Counted from the first letter of the stretch, positions 1 to 6,395 are shown. The stretch is DNA of 6,857 nucleotides from Clostridia bacterium (GCA_025997155.1 BNUF01000129.1:1-6857), one strand, 5' to 3'. Numbers and translations: made by a program. Notes: generated from the sequence alone by a model not told the origin.

Positions 1-114
1 TTTGCTTGGATGAACAACTCCAGACGATTATCAAAAGACTATGAAATATCCAAAACATCTTCTGAAAATATGGCTATAATCTCTAATTTATCAACACTTT
101 TAAGACGTTTTTGA
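1..114 (+). CDS. IS5-type transposase, C-terminal end (partial at left edge)
   Basis: Frame 1 is open from the first base to a TGA at 112-114 and encodes the last 37 residues of a transposase. It contains the pattern FAWMNNSRRLSKDYE, then a conserved ENM and a hydrophobic helix ending LLRRF. This is the usual tail of IS5-family DDE transposases (consensus like FAWLNxFRRLSKDYE...ML.RL), which catalyse cut-and-paste transposition of their own element. The catalytic triad lies outside the window, so activity cannot be judged. The stretch is AT-rich compared with the genes that follow, as expected for an inserted element. The family call rests on this short but characteristic motif; the IS subgroup cannot be assigned. 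Confidence 0.8.
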   Translation, partial: FAWMNNSRRLSKDYEISKTSSENMAIISNLSTLLRRF

Positions 115-118
115 ACAC
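1..118 (+). mobile_element. Right end of an IS5-type insertion sequence
   Basis: The transposase stop codon at 112-114 is followed almost at once by sequence that reads in frame as a different protein (from about 119). The element must therefore end within about 5-15 bp of the stop. The terminal inverted repeat and target duplication cannot be confirmed because the other end is outside the window, so the right boundary is an estimate. Confidence 0.55.
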
Positions 119-358
119 GGGTTCTTAGATTTCCTTGATACAGGCAGTTACACCGAATCCCAAATCCAAATGGTGAAGTATATCATTGATGGATTGAAAG
201 AATATGGGACGCTCCAAAAAGAAGAAATGTCTGTGGACTTTTTCGGTGGGCTTCAAGTGTTCGAGGTTTGGGGAGAAGAACCGCACCTCGCCAAATGGCG
301 TAATCTCCAAAGCATTATCTATGCCATAAACAATAACGCCGAGCGTATGGCGGCTTAA
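119..358 (+). pseudogene. C-terminal remnant of a restriction R-subunit/helicase-like protein
   Basis: Reading frame 2 is open from 104 and ends in TAA at 356-358. About 79 residues after the IS junction look like real protein, starting GFLDFLDTGSYTE. The layout is a helix with QIQMVKYIIDGLKEYG, then a DFFGG turn, VFEVWGEE, and a last helix with NLQSIIYAIN. This resembles the C-terminal helical region of type I restriction R subunits and related DEAD-box restriction helicases, where an F-GG-VFG-type segment precedes a final helix; the likeness is by pattern only. No start with a ribosome binding site is present, and the upstream part was evidently separated or lost at the IS5-type element. 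It sits 14 bp before the mcrB start, so it was probably in the same operon. Alternative: the end of another protein class located upstream of mcrB. Confidence 0.45.
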
Positions 359-364
359 GGGAGG
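359..364 (+). promoter_or_regulatory. Ribosome binding site of the mcrB-like gene
   Basis: GGGAGG lies 8 nt before a GTG at 373. It supports that GTG, rather than a later ATG, as the start of the mcrB-like gene. Confidence 0.75.
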
Positions 365-1024
365 ATACTACTGTGGAAAACACGAAAACAAAAATCCGAG
401 AAATTATCGTCGCCTATAAAGCCGACTTTGTGCGCGTTGATGGTGAAGAACGGTATAAGTGGATTGCCGTGAAGTGCTTTCAGGACAATTGGGATATTGA
501 TGCACCCGATTTTCACGCTATGCTTGTGAAAGCGTTCGAGAAGCGAGCGAATCTAATCGGCTCGTCTTATTATTTCCCCTATAAGGTTCTTGCCGAATTT
601 GCGTCGCTGGAACCTGAAACAGTGCGGACTTTGTTCCACAATCTGTATGACGAAACTTTGCCGCTTGATGAGCGCATCGTCAAGTGGAGGCAGGTATTTG
701 AACCTTTTGTTAAGCGGCAAAATCTGCAATACGACAACTGGAAGCAGTCGTTTCAAGACCTCCATGCTATCAGCGTTTACCTTGCTTTCAAGTATCCCGA
801 CAAATATTATATCTTCAAGTCTTCAATATACAAAAAACTGGCGGTTTATGTTGGATTTGCACCAAAACACGATAAGAAAGCGCAATACGCCAACTATACT
901 GATTTGTTTGACGTTATCCGTGAGGTGGTTGTAGAGGACGATGAGCTGACCGCTCTATCGCTGGGTCGTCTGACTGAAGATTGCTTTGCCGATTCCAATT
1001 ACCGTATGCTTGCGATGGATATAG

Positions 1025-1070
1025 CGTATTTTGGCTACTTTGGGACACGTTCCGTGGCGCGGGAATTATG
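1025..1070 (+). other. First mcrB lesion: frame 1 to frame 0 shift
   Basis: Recognisable protein in frame 1 continues to about MAMDIAYFGYFG. Recognisable protein in frame 0 begins at about GIMAIGWERLGDL. The exact point is unclear, and a small internal deletion rather than a single-base change is possible because no residues clearly bridge the two parts. Confidence 0.65.
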
Positions 1071-1541
1071 GCTATCGGGTGGGAAAGGCTGGGTGATTTG
1101 CGAGAGTTCGCGACAAAGGCTGAAATACAAGAAAAAGGCATCGGCAAGAACGATGCTCATTGCTGTTGGCAATTTGTCAATGATATTAAAGTCGGCAATG
1201 TTGTCTTTGCGAAACAAGGCTTGCATAAGATTATCGGTCGCGGGGAGGTAACGGGCGGTTACCAATTTGACGCTACTCAACCAACCGAGGATTACAAGAA
1301 TATTCGCACGGTCAAATGGACGCATAGTGGCTCGTGGGAGTATCCGACAGCGAGCGGCGCGGTACAAGCTCCGCTCAAAACTCTCACTGACTTGACGCAA
1401 TACGTTGAAATGGTTCAGAAAATTGAGGAGTGCTTTATTGATGATGTCATAAACTCGCTGGATGGAAAATCGCTCGTTCTTCCCATTTTACCGTATGTGG
1501 CGAAATATGACGCTACTGATTTTCTCGAAGATGTTTATATG

Positions 1542-1544
1542 TAG
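1542..1544 (+). other. Second mcrB lesion: in-frame TAG stop
   Basis: Frame 0 reads FLEDVYM, TAG, then RKQYDTLVGLLKH without any shift, leading straight into the AAA+ domain. A single base change in a sense codon explains it. No ribosome binding site or in-frame ATG/GTG start follows closely, so an independently translated AAA+ protein is unlikely. Confidence 0.85.
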
Positions 1545-1809
1545 AGAAAGCAGTATGATACCCTTGTTGGGTTGCTAAAACACAGCAATAACCTCATTCT
1601 TCAAGGCGCACCGGGTGTCGGCAAGACATATGCCGCTAAACGACTGGCTTGGTCGATAATGGGTGAGCAGGACGAAACACGTATCAAACTTGTTCAGTTC
1701 CATCAAAGCTATAGCTACGAAGATTTCATTATGGGTATTCGCCCGACAACTGACACAAATAAGCCATTTGAAGTCAAAAACGGCGCGTCTTATGATTTCT
1801 GCAAGAAAG

Positions 1810-1813
1810 CCCC
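1810..1813 (+). other. Third mcrB lesion: single-base loss in a C-run
   Basis: The protein leaves frame 0 after YDFCKKA and resumes in frame 2 with EDDENDYFF. Adding one C to the CCCC run (giving GCC CCC GAA, Ala-Pro-Glu) restores the frame exactly. Homopolymer contraction is a common natural mutation and also a common sequencing error. Confidence 0.8.
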
Positions 1814-2339
1814 GAAGATGACGAAAACGACTATTTCTTTATCATCGACGAAATCAATCGCGGCAACATCAGTAAAATCTTCGGTGAGTTGCTTATGCTC
1901 ATCGAAAACGAACATCGCGGTGAAGAAGTGCGTCTGCTTTACCGAAACGAATTGTTCTCAGTACCAAAAAATCTTTGTATCATAGGTATGATGAACACGG
2001 CAGACCGCAGTCTTGCGCTTATGGACTTTGCGCTTCGCCGACGTTTTGCGTTCTACGATATAGAGCCAGCGTTTGAAACAGAAAGTTTCCGCGACCATCA
2101 AGAAACAGTCGGCAACACGAAACTCGATAAACTTATTGAGACGGTTTGCAAACTTAACGAGGCAATAACCATTGCCCCATTGCTCGGCAAAGGCTTTAGA
2201 ATCGGACACAGCTATTTTTGCGGTGATTCTTACGATGATGATAAAATGACTGCTATCGTGGAATACAGTCTCGTTCCGCTTCTCGCGGAATACTGGGTTG
2301 ACGAGCCGACTAAAGCCGAACAGTGGTCAAAGACGCTTC

Positions 2340-2343
2340 GAGG
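2340..2343 (+). promoter_or_regulatory. Ribosome binding site deciding the mcrC start
   Basis: GAGG is 8 nt before GTG 2352 and lies inside the end of mcrB. It favours GTG 2352 over GTG 2343, which would leave no room for a ribosome binding site, and over the upstream ATG at 2298, which would add residues not typical of the family. Confidence 0.55.
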
Positions 2344-2351
2344 TGCGAAAG

Positions 2352-3416
2352 GTGGCGATTAAAGTATCAAATGTTTATTATATGCTTGCTTATGCTTTTC
2401 AAGGTATGTCTATGCGCGACGCGCTGAACCTTGGTAGTGAGGAATTTGAAAATCTGCACTCATTGTTTACGGAGCTTCTATTGCGCGGAATGAACCGTCA
2501 AATCAAGCGTGGAATTCACAGAGACTATGCAGCTCATACCGAAACTTTAAGCGGAGTACGCGGTAAAATCAATTTGACGGATTCGATTAACGGAATGTCG
2601 CATATCTCGCGCCAATTGGTTTGCGAGTATGACGAGTTTACGGAGGATACATTCCCGAATCGTGTCATTAAAGCCGCAATAATGGTTTTGCTAAGACACG
2701 GCGACATAAGCACAGAACGGCGGCGAGGATTAAAACGTCTGATGGCTTACTTGAGCGAAGTTGCCGAAATCCGTCCCATTGAAATTCGCTTTGACCTGCT
2801 GAAAACACAGCGAGTTAACGCCGAGTACAAGTTCTTGTTATTGATATGTCGATTGCTGTTTGAATTTATGTTTATGACAGAGGAAAACGGCGAGCGCAGA
2901 CTACGGGCATTTTTGCCCGACGATAAGGTGATGCCAAAACTCTATGAGAAGTTTCTTTGCGGCTATTATAAGTATCATCACCCTGAATTTCATGCCGGTA
3001 AACGGCAAATCAAATGGGATTTAACCGACATTCCCGATGGTGATTTCCTGCCCAAGATGGAAACGGACATTACTTTATCTTTAGGTAGCAAGACGCTGAT
3101 AATAGATACAAAATGGTATGGCAAGACAATGGCGGCATACTGGCGCGAGTCGCCTTATCAGTCTGGTAAACACAAATATCATTCGGGCAATATGTATCAG
3201 ATTTACAGCTATGTCAACAACGCGGCAAAAGGAGTGGTCGGCAATGTTAGCGGGGCGCTGCTTTACGCCAAAACTGATGAGGGAGTCACTCCGGACAACG
3301 AATACTCTATTAGCGGCAATGACATCAGTGTCAAAACGCTTGACCTATCAGTGGACTTTGCGGGAATATCGGCACAGCTTGAGAATATTGCGCAAACCTT
3401 GATGAAACAGTGGTAG
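2352..3416 (+). CDS. mcrC: McrC-like nuclease subunit of an McrBC restriction system
   Basis: McrC proteins bind the McrB GTPase ring, stimulate its GTPase and cut both DNA strands near modified sites; they act in the cytoplasm against foreign modified DNA. From GTG 2352 the product is 354 residues, a normal length. The N-terminus shows the family pattern KVSNVYYMLAYAF (about residues 4-16), then GVRGKINL (68-75). The C-terminal half carries a PD-(D/E)xK nuclease core: E199, E237 and D239 in LPKMETDITL, D252-T-K254 in LIIDTKWY, and a conserved MYQIYSYV helix (281-288). All expected catalytic residues are present. The gene overlaps the broken mcrB by 11 bp and ends 26 bp before the macrodomain gene. 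Without a working McrB partner it is probably inactive as a restriction enzyme. The start codon is the least certain point. Confidence 0.87.
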   Translation: MAIKVSNVYYMLAYAFQGMSMRDALNLGSEEFENLHSLFTELLLRGMNRQIKRGIHRDYAAHTETLSGVRGKINLTDSINGMSHISRQLVCEYDEFTEDTFPNRVIKAAIMVLLRHGDISTERRRGLKRLMAYLSEVAEIRPIEIRFDLLKTQRVNAEYKFLLLICRLLFEFMFMTEENGERRLRAFLPDDKVMPKLYEKFLCGYYKYHHPEFHAGKRQIKWDLTDIPDGDFLPKMETDITLSLGSKTLIIDTKWYGKTMAAYWRESPYQSGKHKYHSGNMYQIYSYVNNAAKGVVGNVSGALLYAKTDEGVTPDNEYSISGNDISVKTLDLSVDFAGISAQLENIAQTLMKQW

Positions 3417-3442
3417 GCTAACTGAAAACGGAGGTTGAATAT

Positions 3443-4447
3443 ATGTCCTTTACCATAATCCGCAACGACATCACGAAACTTCACGTTGACGCAATAGTCA
3501 ACGCCGCGAACACCGACCTTGCAATGGGTGGCGGGGTTTGCGGAGCGATATTCAAAGCGGCGGGAGCGACACAGTTGCAAGCCGCCTGTGATAAACTTTC
3601 GCCGATAAAGACTGGTGAAGCGGTCATCACGCCGGGTTTTGCTTTGCCTGCGAAGTTCGTCATTCACGCGGCGGGTCCGGTGTACCGTGACGGCAAGCGC
3701 GGCGAAAAAGAACTATTACACGCCGCCTACAAAAACTCGCTCAAACGCGCCGTGGAGAATAAGTGTGAGAGCATCGCATTCCCGTTGATTTCGAGCGGGA
3801 TATATGGCTATCCGAAAGACGAAGCCCTCCGTGTCGCCACGTCTGCGATACGCGATTTTCTAAGCGAACACGATATCGACGTGTCGCTTGTGGTATTTGA
3901 TAAGGTGGCGTTTACGGTAAGCGAGAAACTTCTCGGCGAGGTTGCAAGCTATATAGATGAGCATTATGCCCCGGAACATCGCGTTTTACGCCGCAATTTA
4001 CTTGATGTCGAAATAGATGCGATTGCCGAAGCCTCCGCGCCTATGATGCACAAGGAAATGCTCGCACCAAGTATAGCGGGTGCGCCAGACCTTGATGATT
4101 TGGTGGGCAATCTCGACGAACCGTTCTCTGCTACGCTACTCCGATTGATTGACAAGAGCGGCAAGAAGGACTCCGAGATTTATAACCGCGCCAACATCGA
4201 CCGCCGCCTATTCAGCAAAATACGGAGTAACGCACACTATGCGCCAAGCAAGTCGACCGTGATTGCGTTCGCCATCGCACTTGAACTGAACCTCGACCAG
4301 ACCGAGGATTTACTTGAACGCGCCGGGTTTGCCTTGTCGCATAGCCGTAAGTTTGACGTGATTGTCGAGTATTTCATCGCAAGTGGCAAGTATGATATTT
4401 TCGAGATTAACGAAGTGCTGTTCAGCTATGACCAATCGCTGTTGTGA
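3443..4447 (+). CDS. Macrodomain protein with C-terminal XRE-like helix-turn-helix region
   Basis: The product is 334 residues from ATG 3443, with GGAGG 8 nt upstream. Residues about 1-165 are a macrodomain, a fold that binds ADP-ribose and in many members removes it from proteins, nucleic acids or O-acetyl-ADP-ribose. Visible hallmarks are NDIT (8-11, adenine-binding Asp9), VDAIVNAANTDL with NAAN at 20-23, the GGGV loop at 29-32, and the phosphate loop LISSGIYGYP (115-124). This layout fits the MacroD/YmdB-like branch, and the catalytic-type Asn and Gly residues are kept. A linker with acidic patches leads to residues about 225-334, which resemble a variant XRE-type HTH: NIDRRLFSKIRSN, SKSTVIAFAIALELNLDQTEDLLERAGFALS, then an FDVIVEYFI...YDIFEINEVLF tail. 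The second half may therefore bind DNA or another partner. It follows mcrC by 26 bp and is probably co-transcribed with it. Substrate and regulatory role are inferred, not shown. Confidence 0.85.
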   Translation: MSFTIIRNDITKLHVDAIVNAANTDLAMGGGVCGAIFKAAGATQLQAACDKLSPIKTGEAVITPGFALPAKFVIHAAGPVYRDGKRGEKELLHAAYKNSLKRAVENKCESIAFPLISSGIYGYPKDEALRVATSAIRDFLSEHDIDVSLVVFDKVAFTVSEKLLGEVASYIDEHYAPEHRVLRRNLLDVEIDAIAEASAPMMHKEMLAPSIAGAPDLDDLVGNLDEPFSATLLRLIDKSGKKDSEIYNRANIDRRLFSKIRSNAHYAPSKSTVIAFAIALELNLDQTEDLLERAGFALSHSRKFDVIVEYFIASGKYDIFEINEVLFSYDQSLL

Positions 4448-4450
4448 GGG
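4446..4450 (+). promoter_or_regulatory. Ribosome binding site deciding the start of the 101-residue gene
   Basis: GAGGG overlaps the TGA of the macrodomain gene and is 7 nt before GTG 4458. It is 13 nt before ATG 4464, so GTG is the better start. Confidence 0.55.
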
Positions 4451-4457
4451 TATTGAA

Positions 4458-4763
4458 GTGAGGATGTTCAAGCGCCTGAAACTCGGTCAATGGCAGTCTG
4501 TCGGAGTGTTTGGCGAAGATGTATACGCATTTGAATGTCTCATAGGGCGGTTAAATTCGGCACTGTTTTGGGAAATAACTAAAGAAGAATTTGACACTGC
4601 CGAAGAGTGGTGGGAAATTACGGACAAAAATAAAGATGATATTGAAAAAGTCCTCGCGTATAAACTTGTTCGGACGGAATCGAAAAAGAAAGCAGAAATT
4701 ATGAAACGTCCCCAATTACAGGTAAAATACGCCTTGCCGAAATGTATTCCTTATATAGATTGA
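4458..4763 (+). CDS. Hypothetical protein, 101 residues, in the macrodomain operon
   Basis: I do not recognise the family. From GTG 4458 the product begins VRMFKRLKLGQWQSVGVFGEDVY. It is soluble, with no signal peptide or membrane segment. The N-terminal third looks like short beta strands (WQSVGVFG, VYAFECLIGR). The middle is acidic and tryptophan-rich (FWEITKEEFDTAEEWWEIT), and the C-terminal part is basic (RTESKKKAEIMKRPQLQVKY). It starts 10 bp after the macrodomain stop codon with its own ribosome binding site, so it is very likely translated from the same transcript. An ATG six bases downstream would shorten it by two residues. Codon use and composition match its neighbours, so it is probably a real gene and not a chance ORF. 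Position suggests a partner or accessory of the macrodomain protein, but this is inference only. Confidence 0.7.
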   Translation: MRMFKRLKLGQWQSVGVFGEDVYAFECLIGRLNSALFWEITKEEFDTAEEWWEITDKNKDDIEKVLAYKLVRTESKKKAEIMKRPQLQVKYALPKCIPYID

Positions 4764-4805
4764 GTAATTTGTCGCACGCCAAGCGACCATTTCCCCATTC
4801 GTGAG

Positions 4806-4814
4806 TGCTATAAT
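4806..4814 (+). promoter_or_regulatory. Extended -10 promoter for the VWA-glycohydrolase pair
   Basis: TGCTATAAT gives a perfect TATAAT at 4809-4814 with the TG of an extended -10 element at 4806-4807. It stands in the 84-bp gap before the VWA gene. The -35 position holds no good TTGACA match, which is typical of extended -10 promoters. Transcription would start near 4821, leaving a short leader of about 25-30 nt. Confidence 0.65.
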
Positions 4815-4834
4815 TAAGTTACAATAAAACTTAA
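4814..4834 (+). repeat. 7-bp inverted repeat at the promoter/leader
   Basis: TTAAGTT (4814-4820) and AACTTAA (4828-4834) are perfect inverted arms around a 7-nt spacer. The left arm touches the last base of the -10 box and the right arm runs into the ribosome binding site. It could be an operator for a DNA-binding protein or a weak leader hairpin. Its AT-rich, short nature means chance cannot be excluded. Confidence 0.4.
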
Positions 4835-4847
4835 GGAGGCACATACA

Positions 4848-5501
4848 ATGAAAAAGGGATTAACAGAACTGGTCTTTATACTCGACAAGAGCGGTTCGAT
4901 GGGCGGCTTGGAAGCGGACACTATCGGCGGTTACAATTCAATGCTTGCCAAGCAACAGGCGGTTGTGGGCGAATGCCACATCACCACGGTATTGTTCGAC
5001 AACGACTACGAATTGCTACACGACCGCATTGACATCAAGGCGGTCAGCCCGATTACGGAAAAAGAGTACCAAGTCGGCGGTTCGACAGCACTCCTTGACG
5101 CAATCGGCAGAACAATCCACAAAATCGGCAACGCGCAAGGGCACACCGCCGACGATTATCGCGCCGAAAAGGTGCTGTTCGTCGTCATCACCGACGGCGA
5201 AGAAAACGCAAGCCGCGAGTACACGTCCGACAAGGTAAAAGTTCAAATTGAGCGGCAAAAGACAAAGTACGGCTGGGAATTCATCTTTCTCGGTGCGAAT
5301 ATTGACGCGGTGGAAACGGCGCAGAGGTTCGGAATTGACCGCAACCGCGCCCAAAATTACCATGCCGACAGCGTGGGTTCGCAGGTTGTCTATGAAGAAA
5401 TGGCAAAGATGACCGTTGATTTCCGTGAATGCGCGGCAATTCCGGAGGATTGGAATGCCAATATTGAAGCGGACTACAAACGGCGGGGAGGGCGAAAATA
5501 A
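4848..5501 (+). CDS. VWA (von Willebrand factor A) domain protein
   Basis: The product is 217 residues from ATG 4848, with TAAGGAGG 8 nt upstream, a very strong site. Almost the whole protein is one VWA domain, a Rossmann-like fold that binds a divalent metal through a MIDAS site and mediates protein-protein contacts. The MIDAS residues are all visible: D13-x-S15-G-S17 in LDKSGSMGG, T80 in GGSTALLDA, and D116 in VVITDGEENAS. There is no signal peptide, membrane segment or attached enzyme domain, so it should act in the cytoplasm as an adaptor or scaffold. It resembles stand-alone bacterial VWA proteins of stress and conflict clusters (TerY-like in general design), but it is not near ter genes here. 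It has its own promoter and overlaps the next gene by one base (TAATG), which implies tight coupling with the ADP-ribosylglycohydrolase. Partner identity is unknown. Confidence 0.85.
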   Translation: MKKGLTELVFILDKSGSMGGLEADTIGGYNSMLAKQQAVVGECHITTVLFDNDYELLHDRIDIKAVSPITEKEYQVGGSTALLDAIGRTIHKIGNAQGHTADDYRAEKVLFVVITDGEENASREYTSDKVKVQIERQKTKYGWEFIFLGANIDAVETAQRFGIDRNRAQNYHADSVGSQVVYEEMAKMTVDFRECAAIPEDWNANIEADYKRRGGRK

Positions 5502-6325
5502 TGTTTGGAGCGATAATCGGCGACATCGCAGGCTCGGTCTACGAGTGGCATAATATCAAAACTAAATATTTCCCGCTGTTCGGTGAGCGAAACTTTTTCA
5601 CCGATGATACAGTGATGACCATAGCAACGGCTGACGCTCTGATGAACGGCGGCGAAGCAGACGATTTTATCGACGCTTACAAGAAATGGGGACGACAGTA
5701 TCCAAACGCTGGATACAGCGGACGGTTCGGCAGTTGGCTTAATAACGACAGCTGTGAGCCGTACAACAGTTGGGGTAACGGCTCGGCAATGAGGGTTTCA
5801 CCTTGCGCGGAGTTTGCGTTTCGAAGTTTTTACTCCAGTGGCAGTCCGCAAGCGAGCATAGACCACGCCCACGAGCTTGCTAAAATATCAGCGAACGTTA
5901 CACACAACCATACGGAGGGAATAAAAGGAGCAGAGGCGGTTGCATACGCACAGATGATGTGCTACTGCTATGGAGATACCGAAATTGTCAAAGAGCATAT
6001 CCGAGAGGAAATTTCCGCTATATTTGGCTACGACTTAAGCCGAACACTCGACGAAATACGACCGACCTACAAATTCAACGAAAGCTGTCAAGACACTGTA
6101 CCGCAGGCAATAATAGCGTTCCTTGAAAGCACCGACTTCGAGGACGCTATACGAAACGCAATCAGTCTTGGCGGTGACAGCGACACGCTTTCCGCGATAA
6201 CGGGCGGCATCGCCGAAGCCGCCTACGGCATTCCGCAATGGATAAAGGATAAGGCGTGGACATATCTCAACGAACCGCTGAAAGAGGTATGTCAGAGGTG
6301 GCAAGTGTATATTAAGGGAAATTGA
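5501..6325 (+). CDS. ADP-ribosylglycohydrolase (DraG/ARH family)
   Basis: The product is 274 residues. ATG 5501 overlaps the VWA stop as TAATG, and GGGGAGGG lies 8 nt upstream. ARH-family enzymes use two Mg ions to hydrolyse the bond between ADP-ribose and a modified residue or base, reversing ADP-ribosylation; the best-known bacterial case is DraG acting on nitrogenase reductase. The expected motifs appear in order: GDIAGS.YE (7-15), FTDDT (33-37, metal ligands), GNGSAMR (92-98), THNHTEG (134-140), and GGDSDTLSAITGG (224-236, the second metal cluster). All key acidic residues are present, so the enzyme should be active. The length is close to compact bacterial ARH proteins. No dinitrogenase genes are present, so a DraG role is not supported. 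Being paired with a VWA protein and close to a macrodomain gene suggests it works on ADP-ribose conjugates made in conflict or stress. The actual target cannot be told from sequence. Confidence 0.9.
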   Translation: MFGAIIGDIAGSVYEWHNIKTKYFPLFGERNFFTDDTVMTIATADALMNGGEADDFIDAYKKWGRQYPNAGYSGRFGSWLNNDSCEPYNSWGNGSAMRVSPCAEFAFRSFYSSGSPQASIDHAHELAKISANVTHNHTEGIKGAEAVAYAQMMCYCYGDTEIVKEHIREEISAIFGYDLSRTLDEIRPTYKFNESCQDTVPQAIIAFLESTDFEDAIRNAISLGGDSDTLSAITGGIAEAAYGIPQWIKDKAWTYLNEPLKEVCQRWQVYIKGN

Positions 6326-6346
6326 ATACTACAGGTAAAACAAGAA

Positions 6347-6395
6347 AAAGCCCGCAAGTGTCGTGTTTATCGGCACTTGCGGGCTTTACTTTTTT
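6347..6395 (+). terminator. Intrinsic, probably bidirectional, terminator
   Basis: Perfect 14-bp arms AAAGCCCGCAAGTG (6347-6360) and CACTTGCGGGCTTT (6374-6387) can extend by three further pairs, leaving a 7-nt loop. A T-run at 6390-6395 follows on the plus strand, 22 bp after the glycohydrolase stop. On the minus strand the stem is followed by five Ts with one more base pair of context, so it may also stop transcription coming from the recombinase/IS630 side. Confidence 0.9.

Larger units (their letters stand above)
373..2362 (+). pseudogene. mcrB: McrB-like modification-dependent restriction GTPase, broken by three lesions
   Basis: The intact protein would be about 660 residues: the DNA-reading and GTP-hydrolysing half of an McrBC type IV restriction system. 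Frame 1 from GTG 373 to about 1050 gives a helical N-terminal region (motif DLHAISVYLAFKYPDKYY). Frame 0 from about 1070 gives an EVE/PUA-like domain (MAIGWERLGDL, DAHCCWQFVNDIKVG, KIIGRGEV, VKWTHSGSWEYP), a fold that reads modified bases. An AAA+ domain follows with Walker A GAPGVGKT at 1605-1628, Walker B FFIIDE at 1835-1852, the McrB signature MNTADRS at 1991-2011 and RRRF at 2036-2047. Three lesions break the frame: a shift around 1025-1070, TAG at 1542-1544, and a shift at 1810-1813. Homology resumes after each, so this is a recent pseudogene or a set of sequencing errors. Its end overlaps the mcrC start by 11 bp, showing translational coupling in the ancestor. Confidence 0.85.

Noticed and set aside
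1035..1400. Long open frame on the minus strand (about 121 codons) opposite mcrB
   Set aside because: It lies antisense to clear EVE-like domain coding sequence, has no ribosome binding site and reads as a low-complexity shadow of the plus-strand codons.
3263..3667. Minus-strand open frame of about 134 codons across the mcrC/macrodomain junction
   Set aside because: It is opposite two well-supported genes, resembles no known family and has no start signals.
3443..4447. DarG-type antitoxin (DarTG system)
   Set aside because: The macrodomain motifs fit the MacroD/YmdB-like branch, the C-terminus looks like an HTH and not the DarG C-terminal domain, and no DarT-like gene is adjacent.
4764..4847. 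Riboswitch or structured leader before the VWA gene
   Set aside because: The predicted leader is only about 25-30 nt and has no recognisable aptamer; a plain promoter with an inverted repeat explains it.
4848..5501. TerY of a tellurite-resistance (ter) cluster
   Set aside because: The VWA design is similar but no TerD-like, kinase or phosphatase genes are present.
5501..6325. DraG regulating nitrogenase
   Set aside because: The family match is good but there are no nif or draT genes in the window; a general ADP-ribosylglycohydrolase call is safer.
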